Below are positions 51,553 through 60,333 of a stretch of DNA of 64,000 nucleotides, in pieces; the stretch's first letter is position 1; the number at the start of each line of letters is the position of its first letter. The notes beneath the pieces are model-generated. The model was given only the letters and a program-made list of their open reading frames with translations, made no database searches and was not told the DNA's origin. The position numbers were made by a program, and so were the translations under genes. This DNA comes from Sphingopyxis sp. LC363 (GTDB taxonomy: Bacteria > Pseudomonadota > Alphaproteobacteria > Sphingomonadales > Sphingomonadaceae), in the NCBI RefSeq assembly GCF_000756385.1, contig NZ_JNFC01000009.1:1-64000 (forward strand), given 5' to 3'.

Positions 51553-52281
51553 TCAGCCTTTGGTGATCTCGTTTAATTGCTTCTTTTCGTCGGGTGAAAG
51601 CTCCCAACGCTCAACCGTGTCAGGCTCGGAAAATTCTGCACCGATGCTGCACGTCGTGTTCGACCCGAGAACCATATAATGGGAAACTAGCAATATCCGA
51701 CGCTTATCCGAGAGATTTTTCTGAAAACTGGCGATAAACGTCGTGCCGTCGAGATAGTAAGAATATTCACTACCCTTGGCTGTCTTGACGATTTCTACGC
51801 CCTTTTCCTTCTTCTGCTCGAAGGCTCCGAAGTCCTTCACGAGCCAATCAGCCGTCCGCTCATGGATGGCTCTACAATCTTCCAACGACATCTTCTGGTC
51901 CGGGTCGTCGATCATCTCGCGCTCGTATTTGAGCGAGATGTCGGTCAGTTTGTCAAACCGGTTGAAGGACAGCGCGAGCGTGTATGGGATGCCATCCACA
52001 CTGGTGTAGGAGATAAGATTATTGTCGGGCGTAAGATAGCAGCCGCGCACGGCTAGTTCGAGCAAGCACCCTTTGACGGCTGCTGGATTGAAGCGGCTCA
52101 AGCCGGTCAGCCCGGTCGATTCTGCGAACGACATTCCAAACTTCAAATTGCCGTAGCCACCGATCCCGGAAGGTTTTGCGTTTTCCGATTGGGCGGCTGG
52201 TGCCGTGGACCCACAAGCTGCAAGAGCAAGTGCGATAGGTAACAGCCAACGAAAGCGGCGCGCAAAGCCCGTCACTTCCAA
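51553..52281 (-). CDS. Lipoprotein of unknown function
   Basis: 242 residues. The N-terminal signal LLPIALALAACGS ends in a lipobox (LAAC), so the mature protein would be a lipid-anchored envelope protein. The mature domain includes YGNLKFGMSFAE, CLLELAVRGCYLT and IPYTLALSFNRFDKL. No known family. It overlaps the upstream membrane-protein gene by 10 bp and is co-expressed with it. Confidence 0.65.
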   Translation of the reverse strand: MEVTGFARRFRWLLPIALALAACGSTAPAAQSENAKPSGIGGYGNLKFGMSFAESTGLTGLSRFNPAAVKGCLLELAVRGCYLTPDNNLISYTSVDGIPYTLALSFNRFDKLTDISLKYEREMIDDPDQKMSLEDCRAIHERTADWLVKDFGAFEQKKEKGVEIVKTAKGSEYSYYLDGTTFIASFQKNLSDKRRILLVSHYMVLGSNTTCSIGAEFSEPDTVERWELSPDEKKQLNEITKG

Positions 52282-52922
52282 TCCAAGCCTGCCGTGTCGA
52301 AGGCGAATTGCTGGTTACCCTGCTGGTAGAATTCGGCTTCGATGATGACCTTCTTCGACTTTTTCAGGTTGGCAAGAAATCCGGATTCGTTGCTGAGGAA
52401 CGCGATGTCCGAACTCCCGTCGCTGGCACCGTCGCAAGCATAGCGCTTGATAGGCTGATCGTCGAACTTCACCGACACATGACCATCGCTGTAGCTACGG
52501 CAGAGGATTTGCCCTTTATCGACAAGGAACATCACGTTCAGTCCGTCAGTCGGGCGCTTGCGAACTTCAATATATCCGCTGACCGTTCCATACGGGAATT
52601 GAAGGTTCACTTCGTTCGAACTGGTCAGGCGCGCCGTTTTCGTGACGGTCCCGCGCATTTCGTCCATCTGTTCGTTGTAGGTCCACTTCGACGGCAGCGC
52701 AGAGGGCGCTGCGTCCTCACCCTTCGCGCTCGGCTCTGTCGTGCTGGCGACTGGATCACTTGCCGCCATTGTGGTGCTTGCCTTCGGATCAGCAAACGAG
52801 CCGACAAGGATCAGCGAGACGATCGCAGCTATGGCGAAATGCCAACGCTTGAGGCTCCCAATGTAGGGTTTGAAAACCCCGACGACAGCCGCCAAGAAAA
52901 TGATCGCAAAAAGTCCTGACAC
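52272..52922 (-). CDS. Membrane-anchored hypothetical protein
   Basis: 216 residues. Two N-terminal membrane helices (MSGLFAIIFLAAVVGVF and FAIAAIVSLILVG) precede a Ser/Thr/Pro-rich linker and a C-terminal domain with LQFPYGTVSGYIEVRKRP, VMFLVDKGQILCRSY, SVKFDDQPIKRYACDGASD and KKSKKVIIEAEFYQQGNQQF. The C-terminal pattern is common to small phage- or plasmid-encoded envelope proteins. Operon with the lipoprotein gene. Possible surface or entry exclusion role (inference only). Confidence 0.6.
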   Translation of the reverse strand: MSGLFAIIFLAAVVGVFKPYIGSLKRWHFAIAAIVSLILVGSFADPKASTTMAASDPVASTTEPSAKGEDAAPSALPSKWTYNEQMDEMRGTVTKTARLTSSNEVNLQFPYGTVSGYIEVRKRPTDGLNVMFLVDKGQILCRSYSDGHVSVKFDDQPIKRYACDGASDGSSDIAFLSNESGFLANLKKSKKVIIEAEFYQQGNQQFAFDTAGLDWK

Positions 52923-53144
52923 ATCCGCCCCCGCGTGTTGAATTCATCACGGAGCATTACCCGGACAGGCGTTAAAGGGCAATTACGTCGGCGACACAGA
53001 TGCCGATGATCTTACAACCAGAATAGCTGTGTCCCGACGTTAAGGGAGGATCGGGAGGCACGAACGTTCCGGGCACGTATGTTTCTACCCGTGTACAATC
53101 GGATTACATCTTCAGCGACAGAAGCTGTTCACCAATTGCTGCTA

Positions 53145-53998
53145 GGGCTGAGACTCATTCAGAGCCAGAAGGCCAAGGTAGTGACCAGCGCGACGGCTGA
53201 CAGGAAGTTGGCGGCGAGCTTGTCGTAGCGTGTGGCGATCCGACGGAAGTCTTTGATCCGGCAGAAGGCATTTTCGATGAGGTGCCGGCTACGGTAGCGG
53301 TGCTGATCGTATCGGATGGCTCGCTTGCGGTTGCGGCGACCCGGAATGACGGGGCTGGTGCCATTCTCGCGCAAGGACGTCCGCAGCCGGTTTGCGTCGT
53401 AGCCCTTGTCGCCGAGCAGGTAGCGCATCGGTCCGGCGCGTTCGAGCAGTGCCGGTGCAGCCTTCACATCGCTGACATTGCCCGCCGTCAGCATAAGGGC
53501 ATAGGGGCGGCCGAGAACGTCGGTCAGGGCATGGATCTTGGTTGTCCAGCCGCCGCGAGAACGACCGATCGCCTGCGTCTGGCGCCCCCTTTTCCACCAA
53601 AGGCCGAGCGCTGGGCTTTGATGTAGGTGCTATCGATCGCCGTGCTCTTCGTCACCGCACCCGCCCCTGCCAAGGCATCGAGCAACTTCGTCCAGAACCC
53701 CCGCCGCGACCAGCGGTTGAAGCGGTTGTAGACCGTCGTCGATGGTCCATAGTCTGCCGGACAGTCGCACCACCGGCAGCCGGATTTCAGTACATGAAGG
53801 ATGCCCGAAATCACCCGCCGGTCATCGACCCGTCGCGCACCAGGCTGGTTCCGGGGCAAGTACGGCTCGATCGCCAGCCAAGCTTCGTCCGACAACCAGA
53901 ATAAAGAACGCGACATCGTGAAGGGCCTCCCGCTGCGGTGAAGGCCCTTTGAATCAATACATACAAGCAATTTCAAGAGGCTGATTGGGTTTTAACCC
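53145..53998 (-). mobile_element. IS5-family insertion sequence (IS427-like)
   Basis: 854 bp. Terminal repeats are imperfect and begin GGG (left GGGCTGAGACTCATTCAG, right, inverted, GGGTTAAAACCCAATCAG), flanked on both sides by TA (53143-53144 and 53999-54000), as expected for insertion into CTAG-like targets. Contains one transposase in two frames. Confidence 0.85.
53159..53916 (-). CDS. IS5-family transposase (two frames, -1 frameshift)
   Basis: Frame 1 (from 53916, MSRSLFWLSDEAWLAIEPYL) covers the N-terminal DUF4096-like domain and the first catalytic Asp (STAIDSTYIKAQRSAFGGKG). Near 53590 a run GGA-AAA-GGG on the minus strand allows a -1 slip into frame 2, RQTQAIGRSRGGWTTKIHAL, then LLGDKGYDA (second Asp), RSRHLIENAFCRIKDFRR (Glu) to TLAFWL. 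The stop lies inside the left terminal repeat. A two-frame layout is normal for this group, so this is not called a pseudogene. Confidence 0.85.
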
Positions 53999-54010
53999 TA
54001 GTGTGTGCCC

Positions 54011-54514
54011 ATGATGGAACTTGCCGATCACGACCGAGCCTTTTGGGACGATGGCGAATGGGTCAGCTGGGACGAGATTAATCAGCAGATCGAATACAAG
54101 GAATGGCGGGCGAAATATCCAAACGCCGACATCTCCCTTGTCCCGATCTTCGAAAGCCTTCTCTCAACGGCATGTAGCTACAATGCCCACACCGGGAAGC
54201 ATTTGCACGTCTACGGCGATATCGGCGAATTATACGGCGCGATCACCCACGGTATCCGGTTGAACCGAAACTACGCGCAAGGGTCCGACGGACGACTTGG
54301 CAACGACCTGATCGAAATCAAAACGATCACGCCGTTCAAGCGGACGGACACCGTTGAAATCAACATGGCGCGGAACTTCAGCAAGGTTCTGATCGTCCGC
54401 ATCAACGACGAGTTCGATATCAGCGGGAAGCTGATCGACCGGAAATCACTCCCCAAGGCGAAGGGGAAAATCCGCGTAAGCTGGAGTGAGGTTTCCGGTC
54501 AAGCGATCATCTAG
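54011..54514 (+). CDS. PD-(D/E)XK-like hypothetical protein beside IS5
   Basis: 167 residues. FESLLSTACSYNAHTGKHLH and VYGDIGELYGAITHGIRLNR precede GNDLIEIKTITPFKRTDTVE. The D-x(3)-E-x-K spacing (NDLIEIKT) resembles a restriction-type PD-(D/E)XK nuclease core, as in DUF6998-like proteins. It begins only 13 bp from the IS5 right end, with no Shine-Dalgarno, so its original promoter may be lost or replaced by the insertion. It converges with the membrane-anchored gene of the PLD operon, overlapping by 4 bp. Confidence 0.55.
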   Translation: MMELADHDRAFWDDGEWVSWDEINQQIEYKEWRAKYPNADISLVPIFESLLSTACSYNAHTGKHLHVYGDIGELYGAITHGIRLNRNYAQGSDGRLGNDLIEIKTITPFKRTDTVEINMARNFSKVLIVRINDEFDISGKLIDRKSLPKAKGKIRVSWSEVSGQAII

Positions 54515-55086
54515 TCGAACACCATCTTCCGGGTGACAGACGTCGTTCCCAACGTCGCATAGGAACCGTCGTCCAATAGCTTGGCTAAGCCCACGCAGTT
54601 GAACCATTTGGCGCTGATGCCATTGTCCGCCAGATATTTGGTCACATACGCCTTCGACCAACCCTTGCTGGTCGATGCCAACCGGTTGCCGCGACCTACG
54701 ATTGTCTCTTCCGGATTGCCGATGCCTATCGAAGAGCAACGGTAGGCGTCCGGTATGATCAACTTGTCGCCCTCGAAACCGATCCCGCTGATGTTGCCAT
54801 CGTTCGGCAGGGTCTTCACTTCCCCCGCAGAGATGTCGATGGTCTGAGACATTTGCGCCGCATGAACGCATTCGTAGCCGTCTTTGATGGACCAGCAGCG
54901 GGTCAGCGCGTCAGAGAAGCCTCCGACGCCCGATTGCGCAACAAAGCTTCCATCCGCCATCTTCTCCCAAGTCACCTGCTTGCCAGCCGATGGCGGCATA
55001 TCGACCGGGCGCGACAGGAAGTTCCAAGCGCCGTAACCGGTGGCGATGGTCGCGACGGCGGCTACGCCGATCCAAATCTTGCTCAT
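54511..55086 (-). CDS. Membrane-anchored protein, third gene of the PLD operon
   Basis: 191 residues. A single N-terminal hydrophobic segment (IWIGVAAVATIATGYGAWNF) acts as signal or anchor. The exported domain has four Cys residues (RCWSIKDGYECVH, YRCSSIG, WFNCVG) that could form two disulfides. No known family. The start overlaps the PLD gene stop by 4 bp (55083-55086), so the three genes form one translational unit. It may be an envelope sensor or effector of the system, or a passenger. Confidence 0.6.
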   Translation of the reverse strand: MSKIWIGVAAVATIATGYGAWNFLSRPVDMPPSAGKQVTWEKMADGSFVAQSGVGGFSDALTRCWSIKDGYECVHAAQMSQTIDISAGEVKTLPNDGNISGIGFEGDKLIIPDAYRCSSIGIGNPEETIVGRGNRLASTSKGWSKAYVTKYLADNGISAKWFNCVGLAKLLDDGSYATLGTTSVTRKMVFD

Positions 55087-57458
55087 TCAACTCCGTCCCT
55101 TTCCGAACCAACCATGGTGTCTTCTGCCGCTGTCGCCGCGATATTGTCCGCGCTTGCCAGCAACCCCAGTCTCATTCCGATCGAGCGATCCAAGCCAGCG
55201 CGAATGTCCGCGGCGGTGGTGCCAGTTAGTTCCGCAGCGGTAAGGCCGAGCAGTTTTATCATCAGCACCCGAAGTTTTGAGACATATGGCAGGAAGTCGC
55301 GATTTGCCCGATTGTTCGGCATCAGTGCTTCAATGGCGTCGAGCGCCCAAAGCGAGGTTACCCAGCATTCCATAAAGTCGACCGGCATTTCGCTATACTC
55401 TCGTGCCATCATGAGCCGCGAGATAGCTGGCGATTTACCGCCAAAGAATGCGACGAGCGCCCGTGCGACCAGTCGGGGCCATGACTGGGGTGCGCTCGAG
55501 CAATCGAGCCCCTTGGGGAGATCGTTGCAGCGCGCCTTGAAGAGCAGGAGCAGGATCCAATAGCGAAGACGGAGGACCTCGGCTGATCCGATGGCATCCC
55601 CGTCATCTTCGATTTCCTCTGCATAGGCCCAGATATAATATTCGAACTCTTTGGCATCTATTTTCCGACGCTCGACGGGTTCCGGGTTGACCGAAGCTAG
55701 CGCTGCGGACTCGACGTCGGCATCCGGCACGTCATCTATATCATCCGTTTCTTCGCCCATATCGAGCCAGCCGTCATCGTCGCGATCGGCGCTGGGCTCA
55801 CTGCGCCCGGTCAACAGATTGAGGAAATCGCGAATGCTGTCGGTGTAGGTGCCCGCGAGACTATTGGCTCCGTTCCCACTCCCCCGCGCACTGCCTGGGC
55901 GCGCTTCGGTGAATTCCTCATAGCTGAGATTTGTGGGGTCCGCCGCCGCCCCGACTTCTTTCGGTTCTCGCGGGCGGGCGCTTGCGATCGCGGCACCCTC
56001 TTTGCTCTGCGAGAAATCGGCCCGGACCAGCGTTTCGAATGCTTCGTGCATCCATAGCTCAAAATCGGTTCCATCGGTGAATTGAGAAAGCGCACGAGCA
56101 ACGCGGCCGCTGGCTGCTTCCCGGCGACTTTCTCTCAGCGCCTGACGGTGCGAAACATGGGCCGTCGTTGACACAAATTCGCCGCGGACAATGCGCGCAA
56201 AGAACAGCTTCTGCTGAAGTTCCGAGGTGATCGGCACTGCTAGTCGAGAGCCCGCGCTTGCAAAGGACGCCGCTGGAATGTCGTCTAGCAGTGCGCCGGC
56301 ACGGTCTAGGAGCTGGATGATACCGTCTCCCGCATCGCCGATAGGTGGCTGCCAGAACAGGGAACCTTGATCCGTTTCAAAGGAGCCAGGACGCCGCGCC
56401 TCCAAGATCGCCAGCGGGATTTCAGGCAGGTCTTCGCGGTCCGCCAATTGGGAAAGCTCAAGCCGATCAGCGTCGATCCAGCGATCGAGGCCCAATGCTT
56501 TGACTGCGGTCCCCGCGGGCAGCCGCCGATAGACGCAGGCCTCCGCGTTGCTGCCGGCGCTACTAAGCGCCGCAGTCGTGCAATTCGCGCTCCCAAAAAG
56601 GATATGGTCATGATGCTTCGTCAGCGCGACGAAGACTTTCGCATGAGTGAAGCGCGAGTTCGGGGAATTGAGATCTACGAGCCGAACCTTTTTTGCGAAG
56701 GCAGCTTCGGCGGGGAATTCGTGGTGTTCGCTGTCGATAGGAAGGATGATTTCTTTGGGCGAGAGCTCCGCCGCCAATTCAGAAAGGGCGCTGAGGTTGC
56801 TATCCCAATAAGGGCTGACAACGAGCAGCTTCCGCACCTTCTCGTTGCCGATCCATTCCACAAACTGGTTCGAAATTCCGCGATCGGTTGATGAAGGAAG
56901 AAAGCCAATCGCAGAGCCGTCGTCGAGTTCCTTGAGCGGCGCTCCGACCGGCCCTTCCAGCCACGGCGCCCGTTCGCGTGCCCAGCGCAGCGCATCTCGT
57001 GCGGGCGACGCTTCCTCTGAAACTAAGGAGTTCAGATACTGCCAGATGGCGCGTAGGATTTCACGTTCGGGTCCATCTTCATTGCCAGACTCGATCTCGA
57101 TGGCGATTTCCACGTTTCCGCCGAGGCCGGCGCCGGTGGCGTTGGCCGAGCTGACAAATGCCCTTCCCGTTTCGCGACCGAGTTGCAGAATGATCTTCGG
57201 GTGGAAGATGCCGTCACTCGCTGGTGGGCTATGGAGTGCGTAATCGCGGCCGAGCGCGACGGGCAATCTCGAGCCGTCGGTAAGCGCCATAGCCGCCATG
57301 CGATCGTCGGCCACCAAGAGAAGATTGTTGGCGCCGCTGGCCCTAAGCTGCGGCAGCAGGATTTCTTCAACCGCCGCGAATTCGACCGCGAATGTGGTTG
57401 TGATGGCACTATGAAAAGGCTTGCGGGGTCGACGGCCCAACCGTTCAGGTAGTTTCAT
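55083..57458 (-). CDS. Tandem phospholipase-D-like protein, second gene of a putative defence operon
   Basis: 791 residues. Two PLD-type half sites: H86-x-K88 in DGIFHPKII with N106 (SSANATG) and E117 (NVEIAIE); then H272-x-K274 in FTHAKVFVAL with N292 (FGSANCT) and E306 (SNAEACV). The HxK-N-E form without the classical Asp is that of BfiI/NucT-type nucleases. The C-terminal 350 residues include a linker rich in Ser/Asp and helical segments (YYIWAYAEEIEDD). Both neighbours overlap it by 4 bp. The nuclease role is inferred from motifs; the substrate (phage DNA?) is unknown. Confidence 0.7.
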   Translation of the reverse strand: MKLPERLGRRPRKPFHSAITTTFAVEFAAVEEILLPQLRASGANNLLLVADDRMAAMALTDGSRLPVALGRDYALHSPPASDGIFHPKIILQLGRETGRAFVSSANATGAGLGGNVEIAIEIESGNEDGPEREILRAIWQYLNSLVSEEASPARDALRWARERAPWLEGPVGAPLKELDDGSAIGFLPSSTDRGISNQFVEWIGNEKVRKLLVVSPYWDSNLSALSELAAELSPKEIILPIDSEHHEFPAEAAFAKKVRLVDLNSPNSRFTHAKVFVALTKHHDHILFGSANCTTAALSSAGSNAEACVYRRLPAGTAVKALGLDRWIDADRLELSQLADREDLPEIPLAILEARRPGSFETDQGSLFWQPPIGDAGDGIIQLLDRAGALLDDIPAASFASAGSRLAVPITSELQQKLFFARIVRGEFVSTTAHVSHRQALRESRREAASGRVARALSQFTDGTDFELWMHEAFETLVRADFSQSKEGAAIASARPREPKEVGAAADPTNLSYEEFTEARPGSARGSGNGANSLAGTYTDSIRDFLNLLTGRSEPSADRDDDGWLDMGEETDDIDDVPDADVESAALASVNPEPVERRKIDAKEFEYYIWAYAEEIEDDGDAIGSAEVLRLRYWILLLLFKARCNDLPKGLDCSSAPQSWPRLVARALVAFFGGKSPAISRLMMAREYSEMPVDFMECWVTSLWALDAIEALMPNNRANRDFLPYVSKLRVLMIKLLGLTAAELTGTTAADIRAGLDRSIGMRLGLLASADNIAATAAEDTMVGSERDGVE

Positions 57459-58969
57459 GCGGCTGCCTCCAGCAAGGGAAGCGCGCGCGAAGTCGGACCA
57501 TCTTCATTCAAGAGGTGAATGTCTTCAAGAAACTGGATCGCAGGCATAAGGCGAGGTGTCGTCGCGACCGGCTGATAGTTTTTGAGATAGATCAGTCGGC
57601 CGTCCCGTACCTCGAACAGGAAGGTATAATCTCGCTGCCGGCGCAGCTTCTGCATCGCAACCCAGCTATGACGTCGAACTACACGTTCGATCATATAGTC
57701 GGCGATCTTCTCGATGACGGTCTGATCTTCCTCCGAGGCCAGCCAGTTTAGCTCGGTGCGCAGAGAATGCGCCATGCCGCGGAGAGGAAAGCCTCGATTG
57801 ATCCGGTCAGCGAGATCGGGACGGTCCAAGGTCCGTTGATGGAGCGCCGCCATGAGCTGAACGGCCGCCATCGCCTTCTCATCAGGGGCGCCGCGCCAGT
57901 TTGTAATCTGGTTCCAGGTCTCTCTAAAGTCGTAGGTCTCGCGGACATTCCTAGACCGGAATTCACGCCATGATCCGGCGAATCCCAGCTCGGATTGCGA
58001 CGTGAGCTCGTCGACGACTTGCGCGCGGATTTCGAGAATCGGCAATCCGCCGTCGGCGGAATTGAGCAGCGAGAGGGCCCAAGCCAGCAGGGACGCGGCC
58101 GCCACCTGCATCAGGTCCTGACAGTTGTAGACTTCCCAGTTCAGTCGTTGAGCCTCAAGCTCGGCGGGCAGAGGATCCGCGGGCACATCGAAGAGGTGCC
58201 ATCGGACATCTTCCGGTCCGGGAGCCGCTTCGATGGCGCGCGCTGTATGGAGGACGAGCCGCAGCGATGCGCTTCGACTGTGCGCGTTCTCCGAGGCAGT
58301 GTCACCTTCGGCGAAAAGGAGCATTTCGTAAAATTCGCGCTCGGCGCCGTCTTCGTCGATTTCGGACGGAGCAATTGGGCTAAGGCGCTCGAGTTCGCGA
58401 GCACTCACGCTGGCGTCGGCGATCTTCTTCCTGAGCAGCTTTGCGACGTCTGGGCCGATCGCATCGGCGAATAGGGTCGCGGCTCGCTTGCCGAGTTCGC
58501 GTGTGGCGACTTGGATGCCATGCTTATTGTAGGTGAAGAGCCCCATCTCTTCCATCTGGGAAAAATATGCGCCTCCGAAGACGCCAAGCGCTTGGCGCAA
58601 ATATAGCTTCTGCGATCGATCGGTTGAAGCGGCGGCGGCGAAGTCGATGACCTTCTTGTCTACGGCGAGCCGGCCATTTGCCCATTCCGTTCCGCCGACA
58701 CCCGTCTCTTCGGCATATGCGGCGACGAGGGCGTAGAGCGCCTCAGCTTTGCGGAGCCAGGTTCGCCATGCCTCGAAATCGTCGGACGCTCCGCTACGCG
58801 CATAGGTTTCGCTGACCCAGCAATAATAGCAGTAATAGCGCATTCTGAGGGTAACATTGCTGATACCCGGCAAAAGGGCTTGGTAGAGCAGCACGCCGCT
58901 ATTTTGGATGCCTAGGGGGTCTAGGCCGCGCTTGTCAGCCTTCTCCGTCCACTGCGGTAATAGGTCCAA
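57455..58969 (-). CDS. Large helical protein, first gene of the PLD operon
   Basis: 504 residues with no recognised domain. The N-terminus LPQWTEKADKRGLDPLGIQN is followed by LLYQALLPGISNVTLRMRYY and a Tyr/Cys-rich YYCYYCWVSETYARSG. Then come long helical stretches, EEMGLFTYNKHGIQVATREL and, near the C-terminus, FEVRDGRLIYLKNY. It looks like a conserved but unnamed family. The stop overlaps the PLD gene by 4 bp. Partnership with a PLD nuclease suggests a recognition or regulatory subunit (inference). Confidence 0.65.
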   Translation of the reverse strand: MDLLPQWTEKADKRGLDPLGIQNSGVLLYQALLPGISNVTLRMRYYCYYCWVSETYARSGASDDFEAWRTWLRKAEALYALVAAYAEETGVGGTEWANGRLAVDKKVIDFAAAASTDRSQKLYLRQALGVFGGAYFSQMEEMGLFTYNKHGIQVATRELGKRAATLFADAIGPDVAKLLRKKIADASVSARELERLSPIAPSEIDEDGAEREFYEMLLFAEGDTASENAHSRSASLRLVLHTARAIEAAPGPEDVRWHLFDVPADPLPAELEAQRLNWEVYNCQDLMQVAAASLLAWALSLLNSADGGLPILEIRAQVVDELTSQSELGFAGSWREFRSRNVRETYDFRETWNQITNWRGAPDEKAMAAVQLMAALHQRTLDRPDLADRINRGFPLRGMAHSLRTELNWLASEEDQTVIEKIADYMIERVVRRHSWVAMQKLRRQRDYTFLFEVRDGRLIYLKNYQPVATTPRLMPAIQFLEDIHLLNEDGPTSRALPLLEAAA

Positions 58970-58990
58970 AATTTCCCCCTATTGAGGGCT

Positions 58991-59001
58991 CCAAGACTTG
59001 G
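58991..59001. promoter_or_regulatory. Palindrome upstream of the PLD operon
   Basis: CCAAG-A-CTTGG lies about 25 bp upstream of the first gene's start, next to CCCCCT repeats and a TATACGATAA-like -10 region on the minus strand. A candidate operator for the operon. Confidence 0.35.
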
Positions 59002-59196
59002 TCCCCCTTATCGTATAAGACGTCTCGCGCGCCGTTTTCCGGAAGTTAGATCGAGACTGTGTAATCTGGCGTAGCGCCCCCAGACGCTGCCTCGACATAT
59101 CGAATTTGGATCGCAGCGCCATGAAGATTTGCGCCGTTGCGGAACGATATCGAGCGCGACGGTGCGGCCAAAAGGTAGTGCTAGCCCGAAGTGAGG

Positions 59197-59868
59197 TCAG
59201 TTGGTGATTGCAAGCTCAATCAGGTTTCGGCTGATATCCCTTGAATGCGCGACGAGGCTGCGCGTGTGTTCGCGCAGCATGAGCTGCCCGATGATCCCTT
59301 CGACATAGGCCGGGTTGGTCTTGTCGATGACTTCCAGCGCAGTCTTGCATTTGTCAGGCGGGCATTGCTTGAGGGCCGATAGCACGTAGTCGGACCCAAA
59401 ATGCTCAGCGACCGCGGCGAGATCGAACATGTCTCGCGGTTGGAGACTCCAACCGCGATAGAACACCTTTTTTGCAATAATTTCTGCCGGAGTTTCAAGC
59501 GCGACAGCGTGACCTCGTACATCGGTCGCTGCGGTCGGGTCGAGCAGGATATTGTCGCAGCAAATGAAGTCGATTTCGCCCAACTCCTCATATGCGAGCT
59601 TTAAGACATCCGTGCCGGCCTGATAGCTATCGGGAGCCCGTTCGAGTTTGATACCCTGTGTTTCCGGGTTCAAAAACGGTAAATATTGTGGATCGTCCAG
59701 AAACAGATCGATGTCGTGACTCTCCCGATGGTCGATCTGCAGCATGAGCGCAGTCCCGCCGCCAAAACTCCAACTGGGTGAAAAGCCGTTCGCTTCGTTG
59801 AAGTGCTTCAGGATATCGATTGCGAGATCGAAAAGGGCCGGCCATTCGCTTGGCCGCTTCTCGGGCAC
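59197..59868 (-). CDS. AbiEii/AbiGii-family nucleotidyltransferase toxin
   Basis: 223 residues. Nucleotidyltransferase motifs: SFGGGTALMLQIDHRESHDI followed by DLFLDDP (metal Asp pair), FICCDN, and LETPAEIIAKKVFYRGW with the conserved Lys. Shorter than typical AbiEii (about 300 residues), closer to MenT-type single-domain toxins. AbiEii enzymes transfer nucleotides to tRNA acceptor ends and arrest growth. It follows a small gene by 4 bp; together they form a putative toxin-antitoxin pair of the abortive-infection type, without the usual AbiEi winged-helix antitoxin. Confidence 0.8.
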   Translation of the reverse strand: MPEKRPSEWPALFDLAIDILKHFNEANGFSPSWSFGGGTALMLQIDHRESHDIDLFLDDPQYLPFLNPETQGIKLERAPDSYQAGTDVLKLAYEELGEIDFICCDNILLDPTAATDVRGHAVALETPAEIIAKKVFYRGWSLQPRDMFDLAAVAEHFGSDYVLSALKQCPPDKCKTALEVIDKTNPAYVEGIIGQLMLREHTRSLVAHSRDISRNLIELAITN

Positions 59869-59872
59869 GGCG

Positions 59873-60139
59873 TCAGGCCGCCAGCGGCAATGCGTAACCC
59901 GAAAGCTGGGAGACTTGCTCAGCGACTTGGCTCGCTAGTTGCTCATCCACATTCATGGCCCACATGAACTGCTTCTGGACCTGAAGCGGAACTTCGGAGA
60001 AGAATGCGAAAACTGGCGCATTAAAGCTAATCGCGCTATCGGAATCGACGATCATAGCGGCAAGCTGATGTGCAGAAACAGCCGCCCCGTAAGGGGCGTT
60101 CACCGTAGTAAGCACTTGAGTTACAGCGTTTGCCATCAT
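59873..60139 (-). CDS. Small partner of the AbiEii-like toxin (putative antitoxin)
   Basis: 88 residues, Ala/Gln/Val-rich, no helix-turn-helix visible: VTQVLTTVNAPYGAAVSAHQ, VQKQFMWAMNVDEQLASQVA. It lies 4 bp upstream of the toxin gene on the same strand, fitting a co-translated antitoxin. The lack of a recognisable DNA-binding domain makes it unlike AbiEi. Start at 60139 or 60136. Confidence 0.55.
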   Translation of the reverse strand: MMANAVTQVLTTVNAPYGAAVSAHQLAAMIVDSDSAISFNAPVFAFFSEVPLQVQKQFMWAMNVDEQLASQVAEQVSQLSGYALPLAA

Positions 60140-60333
60140 CCGACTCTTAACGCGACCCTCTCTGGATCGTTGCTCCTATATAGCTCTGAGCTGTTATCAA
60201 AACAAGAATGGCGGCTTTCCTGGGCAAACCCGGCTCAAATTCCGCTGCGTCGGAGCTTATCTGTAACCGCAAAACATGCAGAAACTTGCCGTTCTTGGGT
60301 GTTTCCTGTATGTTCGCATCGAAGGATTGGCCC

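Noticed and set aside
53159-53976. IS5 transposase as a broken pseudogene
   Set aside because: The two frames meet at a GGA-AAA-GGG slip site normal for this IS group, so programmed frameshifting is the simpler reading.
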